Source of the DNA: Roseimaritima ulvae
GTDB lineage: Bacteria; Planctomycetota; Planctomycetia; Pirellulales; Pirellulaceae
Length of the DNA stretch: 64,000 nucleotides
Assembly (NCBI RefSeq): GCF_008065135.1
Contig: NZ_CP042914.1
Coordinates: 806,001-870,000 of the forward strand
Direction of reading: 5' to 3'
Shown: positions 53,960-62,782 of the stretch, one piece after another
Layout: every line of letters starts with the position of its first letter
Position numbering within the stretch: the stretch's first letter is position 1
Position numbers and translations under genes: made by a program
The notes under the pieces: generated by a model
Seen by the model: the letters and a program-made list of their open reading frames with translations, nothing else
Told to the model about the DNA's origin: nothing
Database searches by the model: none

Positions 53960-55426
53960 ATGACAAAAACATCCACCGCCATCGAACCGCTTCGTACCGC
54001 GCTTGCGCGGCGTCATTTCTTCTCCCGAGCAGGTGTCGGTTTGGCGGCCCTGTCGAGTTTGCTGGGCGGCAACGCGGCGGCGGCACGCGGCGAGCAATCT
54101 GGCGGCGTCGAGGGTCTGGCCGACCTACCACATTTTGCGCCACGAGCTCGGCGGGTGATTTACTTGTTCCAATCCGGCGGGCCCTCTCAGCTGGATCTGC
54201 TGGATCCCAAGCCGGAATTGCGCAAGCGATTTGGTGAAGAGGTTCCCAAGTCGATTTACCCGGATGAACGCAAGACCACGATGAGCAGCGCCCAAGGCGC
54301 GTTTGCGACCGCGCCCAGCTTGTTCGAGTTCCGACGCTGCGGGGAATCCGGTTTGGAAATGAGCGAGTTGTTCGATAAAACGGGCGAGCTGGCCGATCGC
54401 TTGTGCATCATCAATTCGATGCATACCACCGCGATCAATCACGATCCGGCGATCACGATGTTGCTGACCGGGTCTCAAATCCCCGGTCGTCCCAGCGCCG
54501 GGGCATGGACCAGTTACGCGTTGGGAGCGGACACGTCGGAATTGCCGGCCTTTGTAGCGATGAGCTCACGCGGTAGCGGCAAGGCCGGGCAGCCGTTGTA
54601 CGACCGCTTGTGGGGCAGCGGTTTCCTGCCGTCGGTTTATCAAGGCGTCAAGTTCCGCAATCAAGGCGCGCCGGTGTTGGATATCTATGATCCCGCCGGC
54701 GTCGATCCTGCCACTCGCCGCACGATGCTGGACTATCTGGCTCGACTGAATGAATTAAAGTTCCAGGACTCCGGGGATGCCGAAATCTCCACCCGCATCG
54801 CGCAGTACGAACTGGCCGGCCGCATGCAAACGTCGGTCCCCGAATTGCTGGATTTCAAACAGGAGACGGCTGCTACGCTGGACGCCTACGGTAAAGACGT
54901 GAACCGACAGGGCAGCTACGCCTATAACTGTTTGATGGCCCGCCGTCTGGCCGAACGTGGTGTCCGCTTCATTCAGTTGTTTCATCAAGGTTGGGACCAA
55001 CACGGGGCGCTGCCCAAACAGATCCGCCAGCAGGCTCGTGACACCGACCAGCCCACCGCGGCACTGCTGCGAGATCTGCAGCAACGCGGCATGCTGGACG
55101 ACACCCTGATCGTCTGGGGCGGCGAGTTCGGGCGGACGGTTTATTCGCAGGGAGCCCTGACCGCCAAGAACTACGGACGCGACCACCACGGCGGCTGCTT
55201 CTCGGTGTGGTTGGCCGGAGGCGGGGTTCGCGGCGGAATCCGCTATGGCCGTACCGATGACTATAGTGTGAATGTGGTCGAAAACGGTCTGGAAGTACAC
55301 GACCTGAACGCAACCATCTTGCACTTGTTGGGCATCGACCACGAACGACTGATCTTTCCTTTCCAGGGTCGCGATTTTCGCTTGACCGACGTGCACGGCC
55401 GAGTGGTGCGTGATATCCTCGCGTAA
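53960..55426 (+). CDS. DUF1501 protein with Tat-like signal
   Basis: 488 aa from the ATG at 53960. ALARRHFFSRAGVGLAALSS is a Tat-type start, though the RR-H-F context is less strict than usual. Core marks: IYLFQSGGPSQLDLLDPKP, LCIINSMHTTAINHDPA, FIQLFHQGWDQHGALP and LIVWGGEFGRTVYS, like the other DUF1501 protein here. It sits between a PSCyt1 protein and a sulfatase, so a sulfatase-pathway role is likely. The reaction is unknown. Confidence 0.88.
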   Translation: MTKTSTAIEPLRTALARRHFFSRAGVGLAALSSLLGGNAAAARGEQSGGVEGLADLPHFAPRARRVIYLFQSGGPSQLDLLDPKPELRKRFGEEVPKSIYPDERKTTMSSAQGAFATAPSLFEFRRCGESGLEMSELFDKTGELADRLCIINSMHTTAINHDPAITMLLTGSQIPGRPSAGAWTSYALGADTSELPAFVAMSSRGSGKAGQPLYDRLWGSGFLPSVYQGVKFRNQGAPVLDIYDPAGVDPATRRTMLDYLARLNELKFQDSGDAEISTRIAQYELAGRMQTSVPELLDFKQETAATLDAYGKDVNRQGSYAYNCLMARRLAERGVRFIQLFHQGWDQHGALPKQIRQQARDTDQPTAALLRDLQQRGMLDDTLIVWGGEFGRTVYSQGALTAKNYGRDHHGGCFSVWLAGGGVRGGIRYGRTDDYSVNVVENGLEVHDLNATILHLLGIDHERLIFPFQGRDFRLTDVHGRVVRDILA

Positions 55427-55431
55427 CCTTT

Positions 55432-55485
55432 CGTAGCTACGCTCGCCAGAGCGTGGGACACCACCGTCTGGCGACGGTAGCTACG
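55432..55485. repeat. Inverted CGTAGCTACGCTCGCCAGAG repeat pair
   Basis: Arms at 55432-55456 and 55463-55485 are imperfect inverses; the same family occurs at 17117-17213. It immediately follows the DUF1501 stop and precedes a sulfatase start by about 20 bases. Confidence 0.85.
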
Positions 55486-55506
55486 TTCTACCATTCCGGA
55501 GTAACG

Positions 55507-57315
55507 ATGAGATTTCTATTTGCGGTCATGCTGCTGGCGGGCGGAGCGGTGAGTGCGGCCGACCGGCCGAATATTCTTTGGTTGACCTGTGAAGACAACA
55601 ACGTCAACTGGATCGGCTGCTATGGAAACCCGCATGCCGATACGCCCAATATCGATGCTCTGGCCGCTCAGGGCGTGCAGTACATGCACTGCTACGCCAA
55701 CGCCCCGGTTTGTGCGCCCTCGCGGAGTACTTGGATTACCGGTGTGCATGCGCTGTCGATGGGCACCCATCCAATGCGCAGTCGATATCCGATTCCACAT
55801 GACCAGATCAAGTATTACCCGGACCTTTTGAAGCAAGCGGGTTACTACGTCGGCAACGCGAAGAAGACGGACTACAACATCGGAGGCCGCAAGGACGGCG
55901 AGGCCTGGGACACGAACAAGCTAGATTGGAAAACGCTGAAACAGCAACAGCCCTTTTTCATGGTGGTCAACAATACCAAGTCGCACGAGTCGAAGGCCTT
56001 TGGCGATGTCGAGCACACCACGCACAGCCCCAACGATGTGCGGCTGGCCAAATACCACCCCGATGTTCCCGACATCCGCAAGAATTACGCCCATTACCAC
56101 GACCAGATAAAAAAGATGGACGCCGACATCGGCAAGGCCTTGGCGGAACTGGAAGCCAGTGGGATGGCGGAAAACACCATCGTGATTCACAACTCCGACC
56201 ACGGCGGCGTGCTGCCACGCAGCAAACGGTTCTTGTTCAACAGCGGCACCCATTGTCCTTTGATTATCCGCTTTCCGGAAAAATACAAACACCTGTCTCC
56301 TGCTGAGTCGGGAACGCAGGTTGACGATTTGGTCAGCTTCATCGACATGACCAAAACTTGGTTAAACATCTGCGGGGCCGAAACCCCGACCTACCTGCAA
56401 GGCAAAGTCTTTTTGGGACCCGATAAAGAAACGCGTGATTACCACGTCAGCTTTCGGGCTCGTATGGACGAACGTTGTGACAACGTTCGCGCCATTCGCG
56501 ATCGCAAGTTTTTGTACATTCGAAACTACATGCCCTACGCGCCCTGGGGCCAGCACCTGAACTATCTGTGGAACATGCGAGCCACGCAGGCTTGGGAAAA
56601 CCAATATCGAGAGGGCAAAACGGACCCCATCACCGGGCGCTTCTTCGGCACCAAGCCCATGGAAGAGCTGTACGATACGTCAGTCGATCCCGACAACGTC
56701 TACAATCTGATCGACGATCCCAGATACCAAGCGGATGTGAAACGGCTGAGCGACGCACTCGACGTTTGGCAACAGGAAAATTACGATTCCGCGCTGATGC
56801 CCGAGACGGAATTGCTGCAGCGGGCCGAGCAGCACGGGCAAACGATTTATGAACTGGTGCGAGACCCCGCGCTGTATGATTTGAAACGCTACCAAGAATT
56901 GTCTGCGTTGGCCCTCAAGCAACAACCGGCCAATCGCCCGATATTCTATTGCGCTCTGGGCGAAGCCGACGCGGCGCTGCGTTACTGGGGCATGGTCGGC
57001 CTATTTCTGCTGCAGGACGACGCCGATATCGATCTCAAGCTGGTGCGTGAATTCCTGGATGATGAATCACATCACGTCCGCGCTATGGCGGCCTGGATCG
57101 TGTACCGCAGCGGCGACCGCTCGGCGGCGCAGAAGTGTTGGAATCAGCTGCTGGCAAACGATTCGTATGCCTCGCTGAAAGTGCTGAATATGATCGACTG
57201 GATCGGCGACGGCATCGACCCCTACCGCGAGGCGATCAAAGCTTGTCGGTACGATCACGGCGGCTACGTCGCTCGGATGCAAAAGTATTTCGGGGTGTCC
57301 GATTCAAAGCCCTGA
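55507..57315 (+). CDS. Sulfatase with long C-terminal extension
   Basis: 602 aa from the ATG at 55507 (GGAG five bases upstream). The signal peptide is MRFLFAVMLLAGGAVSA. Core: ILWLTCEDNNVNWIGCYG, ANAPVCAPSRSTWITG (CAPSR, formylglycine site) and VIHNSDHGGVLPRSKR. Residues about 460-602 are a helical extension with HHVRAMAAWIVYRSGDRSAA, like HEAT repeats. This domain pairing is common in planctomycete sulfatases of the CAPSR heparan-sulfatase type. It is the last gene in the run from 45491. Confidence 0.9.
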   Translation: MRFLFAVMLLAGGAVSAADRPNILWLTCEDNNVNWIGCYGNPHADTPNIDALAAQGVQYMHCYANAPVCAPSRSTWITGVHALSMGTHPMRSRYPIPHDQIKYYPDLLKQAGYYVGNAKKTDYNIGGRKDGEAWDTNKLDWKTLKQQQPFFMVVNNTKSHESKAFGDVEHTTHSPNDVRLAKYHPDVPDIRKNYAHYHDQIKKMDADIGKALAELEASGMAENTIVIHNSDHGGVLPRSKRFLFNSGTHCPLIIRFPEKYKHLSPAESGTQVDDLVSFIDMTKTWLNICGAETPTYLQGKVFLGPDKETRDYHVSFRARMDERCDNVRAIRDRKFLYIRNYMPYAPWGQHLNYLWNMRATQAWENQYREGKTDPITGRFFGTKPMEELYDTSVDPDNVYNLIDDPRYQADVKRLSDALDVWQQENYDSALMPETELLQRAEQHGQTIYELVRDPALYDLKRYQELSALALKQQPANRPIFYCALGEADAALRYWGMVGLFLLQDDADIDLKLVREFLDDESHHVRAMAAWIVYRSGDRSAAQKCWNQLLANDSYASLKVLNMIDWIGDGIDPYREAIKACRYDHGGYVARMQKYFGVSDSKP

Positions 57316-57372
57316 GTAAGTTTCACGTGTGACGTTTGAACGCACGTGTTCCGTCCTCCCGTTGGAGCCTCC

Positions 57373-57534
57373 ATGTCTACCAACCGCTTCGCCCGCTCGG
57401 TGTGTGTCGTTTTTCTGCTCGCGATACCGGCAAGCCGCTACTGGTGGTGTTGCGGTGCATCCCCTGTGAGGAATGCGTGAAATTGGATGATGATCTGGTG
57501 GATCAAAATCCGAAACTTCGACCGTTGTTGGGAC
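57373..57534 (+). pseudogene. Remnant of a thioredoxin-like exported protein gene
   Basis: An ATG at 57373 with GGAG five bases upstream begins a signal-peptide-like MSTNRFARSVCVVFLLAIPA. Then the frame changes: another frame (57423-57534) encodes DTGKPLLVVLRCIPCEECVK and then LDDDLVDQNPKLRPLL, which resembles the CxxC active-site region of planctomycete thioredoxin-like proteins. The similarity stops where the truncated MITE begins at 57535. A deletion plus a frame change is likely. The thioredoxin-like identity is from memory of that family. Confidence 0.6.
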
Positions 57535-57678
57535 AGTCGAGCGTCGGCGAGGAGAGGGCGACCGCGCCGCTGCAAAAACCATAAGAACCTCCCCTCGCGA
57601 AGGCTCGATCCTCGTTAAAAAGGAGGGTGAAGAAAGCGGCCCCAAGGTCCAAATCTGCAGTAATACAATTGACGTCTC
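57535..57678 (+). mobile_element. Truncated MITE-like element, right end
   Basis: 144 bp matching the right two-thirds of the element at 27784-27975 (AGTCGAGCGTC through the right terminal repeat GCAGTAATACAATTGACGTC). The left terminal repeat is missing. Confidence 0.8.
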
Positions 57679-57700
57679 GAGCGAACACAACGAAAAATTG

Positions 57701-57728
57701 GCGTTGCGTTCGCGGAGCGAACGACGAC
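57701..57728. repeat. 28-bp hairpin repeat after the gmd stop codon
   Basis: An exact reverse complement of 63640-63667. It contains the 7-bp palindromic arms CGTTCGC/GCGAACG with a 3-nt loop. On the minus strand it begins 2 nt after the stop of the dehydratase gene; in the same relative orientation it follows scpB. Confidence 0.9.
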
Positions 57729-57730
57729 CT

Positions 57731-58711
57731 TTAGAGGCTGGGGTGTTGGAGGTCGTGTTCGACCATAATCCGGGCCAGTTCTTGGAGCCCGGTTTGGGCA
57801 CGCCAGCCCAACTCGGCGACGGCTTTGCTAGGGTCGCCGACCAGGTGATGGACTTCGGCTGGGCGGACGAAGCGGGGGTCGGTGCGAATGTGGTCCCGAT
57901 AGTCGCGGTCCACCACGGCAAACGCGGCTTCGAGGAAATCCTGCAAGGAATGGCTGCGGCCGGTCGCCAGCACGTAGTCATCGGGTGTGTCGTGCTGCAG
58001 CATCTGCCACATCCCGGCGACGTACTCCGGCGCGAAGCCCCAATCGCGGCGAGCGTCCAGACTGCCCAGGGTCAGGTGATCGGTTTCACCCCGAGCGATT
58101 GCGGCCACGCCTCGGGAGATTTTGCGGGTGACGAAACTTTCGCCGCGCCGCGGGGATTCGTGGTTGTAGCAGATTGCGTTGCAGGCAAAGAAGTCGAACG
58201 ACTCGCGGTACACGCGAACCATGTCGGTGGCAAAGGTTTTGGCGACGCCGTAGGGGGTCACCGGTCGGTGCGGCGTGGCTTCGCTTTGCGGGGTGGTGTC
58301 GGGCCGTCCAAAAATCTCGCTGCTGCTGGTCTGCAGCATCCGCGGACGCTTGGGCAGGTCGCGAATGATTTCCAGCAACCGCAGCGTACCCATGGCCGTG
58401 GTGTCGCAGGTCGATTCAGGGATCTCGAAACTGGCCCCCACGTGGCTCTGCCCTGCCAGATGGTACAGTTCGTCCGGTTCGACGGTGGTCAGCACACGCC
58501 GGATCGTGGTGGGGTCGTCCAGGTCCGCATAGTGCAGGTGCAGTCGCCGTCCATAGATGCTGGGATCGGCGAACAGGTGGTCTAGGCGGCGGCGTTTGGT
58601 ACTGCTGTGGCGGCGTACCAAGCCGTGGACTTGGTAGCCCTTGTCGAGCAACAGTTCGGTCAGGTAGCTGCCGTCTTGGCCGGTGATCCCGGTGATTAGT
58701 GCCGTGATCAC
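57731..58711 (-). CDS. gmd: GDP-mannose 4,6-dehydratase
   Basis: 326 aa from a GTG start overlapping the preceding gene stop by 4 nt (GTGA). Extended SDR with GITGQDGSYLTELLLDKGY (NAD(P) loop), VRRHSSTKRRRLDHL, TSSSEIFG (Ser/Glu) and the YGVAK catalytic Tyr-Lys pair, and DARRDWGFAPEYV, all diagnostic of GMD. It converts GDP-mannose to GDP-4-keto-6-deoxymannose in the cytoplasm, feeding fucose or rhamnose-type sugars for EPS. It is translationally coupled to the metallophosphoesterase gene. Confidence 0.92.
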   Translation of the reverse strand: MITALITGITGQDGSYLTELLLDKGYQVHGLVRRHSSTKRRRLDHLFADPSIYGRRLHLHYADLDDPTTIRRVLTTVEPDELYHLAGQSHVGASFEIPESTCDTTAMGTLRLLEIIRDLPKRPRMLQTSSSEIFGRPDTTPQSEATPHRPVTPYGVAKTFATDMVRVYRESFDFFACNAICYNHESPRRGESFVTRKISRGVAAIARGETDHLTLGSLDARRDWGFAPEYVAGMWQMLQHDTPDDYVLATGRSHSLQDFLEAAFAVVDRDYRDHIRTDPRFVRPAEVHHLVGDPSKAVAELGWRAQTGLQELARIMVEHDLQHPSL

Positions 58712-59535
58712 GAGGCGAAGCTCCAGCGGCAGGTGTTATCGTCAATCTCCAGCAGGCCGGTCAAACGTGGGGCTCCATATTCGGCTCCACCGGTGACCAC
58801 GGTCAGGTTGTCGGTCAGCGCCGCGGTGCCACCATGGTGGGTGTGCCCGCAGAACACAAGCAACCGACGGGTGGGATATTGCCGAGCGGTTTCGAGCAGC
58901 AGTTCACCGATACGGCCGCAGACGAAAAACGGCGCCCACAAGTCATCGGTGGTGTGACCTTCGTACCAACAGGCTTCGCGAAACGGCGGCACATGGGTGG
59001 CCACGACCACGGTCGCAAAACGCTCTAGGGCTTGTTCAAGTTTGGGCCGCAAGCGGTCGGCGGCCTGTTGTCCGAGCTCCTGCAGTTGTGATTTCCAACC
59101 TTCTGGAGGAGCGTTGCGGAAGTCATCGATGTGTTGAAAATCGGCCAGCCGAACCGGTGAATTCTCGTAGTCACCCACCATGGCGTCTCCCCAGCCATCG
59201 TCGCCGACTAGGCCCACGTCGGACGCGAGCGGGATTTCGAATTCGTTGGTGAGGTAGATCAGGCGTGATTCGCTCCCACAGGCATCGACGATCTGGCGAC
59301 GGGTGGTGGCGATGCTGCGCTGGTAAAAATCGTGGTTGCCGAGAATGAAATAGATCGTCCCGGCAAACGAACCGGCCAAGCGACTGAGCTGGAACACGAC
59401 GTCGTCGCCTTCAGAGATATCGCCGGTAATCAGCAAGGCCTCCGGCATGTCGCCGTCGAGCGATTCGATGAACGCATCCCAGGCGGCCGCGCGAGCGTGG
59501 TTGAAATGTGGATCGGTCAACCACGCTACACGCAT
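58708..59535 (-). CDS. Calcineurin-like metallophosphoesterase
   Basis: 275 aa. All five motifs are present: TDPHFNH (D-x-H), GDISEG (GD), LGNHDFY (GNHD), ATHVPPF and GHTHHGG. It should hydrolyse a phosphoester with two metal ions; the substrate is not readable. No signal peptide, so cytoplasmic. It overlaps gmd by 4 nt, which suggests a shared function or at least shared expression. Confidence 0.9.
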   Translation of the reverse strand: MRVAWLTDPHFNHARAAAWDAFIESLDGDMPEALLITGDISEGDDVVFQLSRLAGSFAGTIYFILGNHDFYQRSIATTRRQIVDACGSESRLIYLTNEFEIPLASDVGLVGDDGWGDAMVGDYENSPVRLADFQHIDDFRNAPPEGWKSQLQELGQQAADRLRPKLEQALERFATVVVATHVPPFREACWYEGHTTDDLWAPFFVCGRIGELLLETARQYPTRRLLVFCGHTHHGGTAALTDNLTVVTGGAEYGAPRLTGLLEIDDNTCRWSFAS

Positions 59536-59562
59536 CGCGGATCCCTCGTAACGAAGCTCGAA

Positions 59563-59680
59563 GTAGCATGGGCCCCCGGCCCGTGTGGCACGAGCGCCGA
59601 TCGCTCAATGGGGCCATGCTGAACAGGACACGGGCCAGGGGCCCATGCTACACGCGGCACGGCCCAGGGGCCCGTGCTAC
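59563..59680. repeat. Cluster of three GTAGCATGGGCCC palindromic units
   Basis: 59563-59587 (GTAGCATGGGCCCCCGGCCC...) pairs with inverted copies at 59628-59651 and 59656-59680. The cluster lies between metK and the metallophosphoesterase gene. Confidence 0.85.
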
Positions 59681-59707
59681 CAAATCATGCTTATTGCAGG
59701 CTAGACG

Positions 59708-60889
59708 CTAGACCGCTTGAGCGGCTTTGCCGGCGGCTTCGGCCAAGGCGTCCGCTTTGTCGGTTTGTTCCCAAGAAAACTCGGGTTCCGAACGGCCAAA
59801 GTGTCCTCCGGCCGAGGTCGCTTGGAAGATCGGGCGACGCAGTTGCAGGTGATCGATGATGCCGGCCGGCGTCAGCGGGAAATGTTCGCGGACCAGTTCG
59901 CACAGACGGCTGTCGTCGATGGTTCCGCTGCCCTGCGTATCGACGTGCACGCTGACCGGTTCGGAGACGCCGATGGCGTAGGCCAGCTGGACTTCGCAGC
60001 GTTCGGCCAGGCCGGCGGCGACGATGTTCTTGGCGATGTAACGCGCCATGTAGGCGGCACTGCGGTCGACTTTGGTGCTGTCTTTACCGCTGAACGCTCC
60101 CCCGCCGTGACGGCCCCAACCGCCGTAGGTGTCGACGATGATCTTGCGACCGGTCAGGCCGCAGTCCCCGTGGGGGCCGCCGATGACAAATTTCCCCGTG
60201 GGATTGATGTGGTAGGTCGGCTCGGTTTGAACCAATTCGGCCGGCAGCGAAGGCTTGATCACTTTGTTGATCACAAACTCGCGGATCGTCTCGTTGTCGA
60301 CTTCGGGACCGTGCTGGGTGCTGACCACCACGGTGTCGACGCGGACCGGCGTGAAGCCGTCGTATTCCACTGTCACCTGGGCTTTGCTGTCGGGCCGCAA
60401 CCAGCTGACTTCGTTGTTCTTACGGGCTTCGGTGATGCGGTTGATGATGCGGTGCGACAACGCGATCGGCAGCGGCATCAGTTCGGGCGTGTCCTTGCAG
60501 GCGAAGCCAAACATCAGTCCCTGGTCCCCGGCGCCGACGTCTTTGTTTTCGCCAGCATCGACGCCCTGAGCGATATCCGGGCTCTGCGCGTCCAGGCTGA
60601 CCATCACGGCACAGGTGTCGCCGCAGATCCCCATTTGGTCATCGGTGTAACCGACATCGTTGATCACGTCGCGAACGATCTGCGAGTAGTTAACCTGAGC
60701 CTTGCTGCTGATTTCGCCGGCGACGATTGCGACCCCGGTGGTGACCATCGTCTCGCAGGCCACGCGGCTGTGGGGGTCTTGAGATAGCAGGGCATCGAGG
60801 ATCCCATCACTGATGCGGTCGGCCAATTTGTCGGGGTGGCCCATGCTGACCGATTCGCTGGTAAATAAATAACGTTGTTTTTCGGACAC
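59708..60889 (-). CDS. metK: S-adenosylmethionine synthetase
   Basis: 393 aa from the GTG at 60889 ([20 protein letters not shown] about ten bases upstream). A longer in-frame start at 60943 adds 18 unlikely residues. Diagnostic motifs: [41 protein letters not shown] and [20 protein letters not shown]. It makes S-adenosylmethionine from ATP and methionine in the cytoplasm, using Mg and K. The length is normal. Confidence 0.97.
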   Translation of the reverse strand: MSEKQRYLFTSESVSMGHPDKLADRISDGILDALLSQDPHSRVACETMVTTGVAIVAGEISSKAQVNYSQIVRDVINDVGYTDDQMGICGDTCAVMVSLDAQSPDIAQGVDAGENKDVGAGDQGLMFGFACKDTPELMPLPIALSHRIINRITEARKNNEVSWLRPDSKAQVTVEYDGFTPVRVDTVVVSTQHGPEVDNETIREFVINKVIKPSLPAELVQTEPTYHINPTGKFVIGGPHGDCGLTGRKIIVDTYGGWGRHGGGAFSGKDSTKVDRSAAYMARYIAKNIVAAGLAERCEVQLAYAIGVSEPVSVHVDTQGSGTIDDSRLCELVREHFPLTPAGIIDHLQLRRPIFQATSAGGHFGRSEPEFSWEQTDKADALAEAAGKAAQAV

Positions 60890-61156
60890 TTTGCGGATTC
60901 CTCCGGGATAGATTAAAAGGGAAGCAAATGAGCAGCGTCCCAAAAGGGGGGTCGCCCGGCGATGGACTGTAGGGCGTTTAGGGCTGGCGGGTCCCCACCC
61001 CGCCGGCGGTCGGTGCCAAGCGGGGGTGGCTATGGTAACCTCTATGATGGGCAGTTGCCTACCGAGAAACTAACAGGCTAGAAGAAAATTAGCCATAGAC
61101 CGCCAGTTGCATATTTGCCGGCCAAAGGCCATTTTTAAGGAGGAAAGTGGGCAAGC
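60890..61156. other. Leader region between metK and rnc
   Basis: 267 bp. No SAM riboswitch consensus was recognised upstream of metK. A GC-rich stretch lies around 60990-61010, and a weak hairpin with a T run (GGCCAAAGGCCATTTTT) at 61120-61136. A perfect AAGGAGG ribosome site is at 61137-61143. Confidence 0.45.
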
Positions 61157-61198
61157 ATGATGTTTTTACCCCCCCTCAATGATCGGATTATGGTGTGA
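61157..61198 (+). CDS. Possible leader peptide overlapping rnc start
   Basis: 13 codons: MMFLPPLNDRIMV then TGA at 61196-61198. The stop overlaps the rnc GTG (61195-61197). AAGGAGG lies 13 nt upstream of the ATG, longer than ideal, yet rnc itself has no ribosome site; translation of rnc may depend on this mini-ORF by re-initiation. Inference only; no homologue is claimed. Confidence 0.35.
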   Translation: MMFLPPLNDRIMV

Positions 61199-61974
61199 CC
61201 GAGCCCGAATCGCAACTCACGCACAACGTCGATCGAGCCAATTTGATCGATACCGATGCGACTGCGCCCGCGGCCGACCAACAGGCCAAGCTGACGCTTT
61301 GTCAGCAGCGTATCGGTTATGTCTTTACCGACGGTGAGCTGCTGCTCGAAGCACTGACCCACGCCTCCGGTGCCTCGACGCGACTAGCCAGTAACGAACG
61401 TCTGGAATTCCTGGGAGACGCGATCTTGGGAATGGTCGTCTGTGAATGGTTGTACCAGGAGTATCCCGAAGCCAGCGAAGGCGAGCTGACGAAAGTCAAA
61501 TCGGCGGTCGTCAGTCGTCAGACCTGTGGCCAAGTGGCTCGCTTCATGAGACTGGACGAGTGTTTGATCGTCGGCAAAGGTGTGATCCGCAACCGCAGTT
61601 TCCCCCGCTCGCTGATCAGCGACGTGTTCGAATCGATCGTCGCCGCGGTATACCTCGACGGCGGCTTGGACACCGTGCGCAGGCTGATCCGTCAGTGGCT
61701 CGCCGATCCGGTACGGGAAGCCGTCGAGGGCCAAGGCAGCAACTTCAAATCCGCCCTTCAGCAATACGCCCAGAAAGAGCTGGCCAGTACGCCTGTCTAC
61801 CGGTTGGTCACCGAAGCCGGCCCGGACCACAGCAAAACCTTCCGTGTCTCGGCCATGATTGGCGAACGCGAATTCGTGCCAGCTTGGGGGCGCAATAAGA
61901 AGGAAGCCGAACAGCGGGCCGCCGCCAACGCCTTGGCCGAACTGGAAGACCGCGACATCCCTTACGGTGAGTAG
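61195..61974 (+). CDS. rnc: Ribonuclease III
   Basis: 259 aa, GTG start; the upstream frame is closed by a TGA at 61180. The catalytic domain has the signature NERLEFLGDAILG and the acidic metal site DVFESIVAAVYLDGG. The C-terminal dsRNA-binding domain (about 185-250) has NFKSALQQYAQK and GRNKKEAEQRAAANAL. It cleaves double-stranded RNA in rRNA processing and decay. The N-terminal 30 residues are an extra, polar extension. The 5 prime mini-ORF may control its level. Confidence 0.95.
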   Translation: MTEPESQLTHNVDRANLIDTDATAPAADQQAKLTLCQQRIGYVFTDGELLLEALTHASGASTRLASNERLEFLGDAILGMVVCEWLYQEYPEASEGELTKVKSAVVSRQTCGQVARFMRLDECLIVGKGVIRNRSFPRSLISDVFESIVAAVYLDGGLDTVRRLIRQWLADPVREAVEGQGSNFKSALQQYAQKELASTPVYRLVTEAGPDHSKTFRVSAMIGEREFVPAWGRNKKEAEQRAAANALAELEDRDIPYGE

Positions 61975-62050
61975 CCCTTGAGCCGCCACCTGCAACGGTT
62001 CTTCACGCCTCACTTTTGATCACAACCTCCTCGATATCCATCCACAACGC

Positions 62051-62779
62051 ATGACTGATCTACAAGGAAAAAACGTCGCCATCACCGGTGGGGGCACGGG
62101 AATCGGAGCCGGTATTGCCACGGCCCTAGCCGCCGCCGGGTGCCGCGTGTTGGTCGGAGGCCGCCGCCAAGAACCGCTTGATGCCCTGGCCGCCGCCGTC
62201 GAGGGAGACCTGCAGGGGCACGTGTTGGATGTGGCCGACCGCGACAGTGTGAAGCGGTTTTTTGAGCATGCCCATCAGCATCTCGGCGAGATCGATGTCC
62301 TGGTCAACAGCGCGGGCGTGAATATCGTCAACCGTTCGATGGCCACCATGGAACCCGATGATTGGGACCGCGTGCTGCAGATCAATGCCTCGGGGGCCTA
62401 TTACTGTATGCAGCAGGTGCTACCGGCGATGCGTCGTCGCCGGGACGGGGTGGTCGTAAATATTTCCTCGATCGCCGGCAAGCGGGCCATCGCTCTAGGG
62501 GGCGTGGTGTACTGCGCCTCCAAATTTGCCATGACCGCGATGGGCACTGCCGTGGCCAACGAAGTTCGCGAAGAGGGCGTGCGGATCACCAATGTCTATC
62601 CGGGCGAGGTGAACACCCCGATTCTGGACAACCGTCCGGCTCCGGTATCGCAAGAGCACAAAGATTCGATCCTGCAACCCGAAGATATCGCGTCCTTGGT
62701 CGTGGCCATCTGCCGCTTGCCGCCTCGAGCTCATGTGCCCGAAATTGTGATCAAGCCGACCAAACAGGAGTGGGTCTAG
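62051..62779 (+). CDS. Short-chain dehydrogenase/reductase (SDR)
   Basis: 242 aa classical SDR. The cofactor loop is VAITGGGTGIGAGIA, NSAG at 89-92 is the second motif, and the catalytic Ser/Tyr/Lys are in NISSIAGK and YCASK. Residues after the cofactor loop (GGRRQEP) favour NADPH. The substrate is unknown. It ends 3 nt before scpB, so they are cotranscribed, though a functional link is doubtful. Confidence 0.92.
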   Translation: MTDLQGKNVAITGGGTGIGAGIATALAAAGCRVLVGGRRQEPLDALAAAVEGDLQGHVLDVADRDSVKRFFEHAHQHLGEIDVLVNSAGVNIVNRSMATMEPDDWDRVLQINASGAYYCMQQVLPAMRRRRDGVVVNISSIAGKRAIALGGVVYCASKFAMTAMGTAVANEVREEGVRITNVYPGEVNTPILDNRPAPVSQEHKDSILQPEDIASLVVAICRLPPRAHVPEIVIKPTKQEWV

Positions 62780-62782
62780 CGG

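Larger units (their letters stand above)
57316..57730. other. Intergenic region with gene remnant and truncated MITE
   Basis: 415 bp. It contains the thioredoxin-like gene remnant (57373-57534), the truncated MITE-like element (57535-57678) and a hairpin repeat (57701-57728). Confidence 0.75.

Noticed and set aside
60990-61040. GGTGCCAA near metK, similar to a SAM-I riboswitch element
   Set aside because: It lies on the plus strand, opposite to metK, and no other SAM-I stems are visible.
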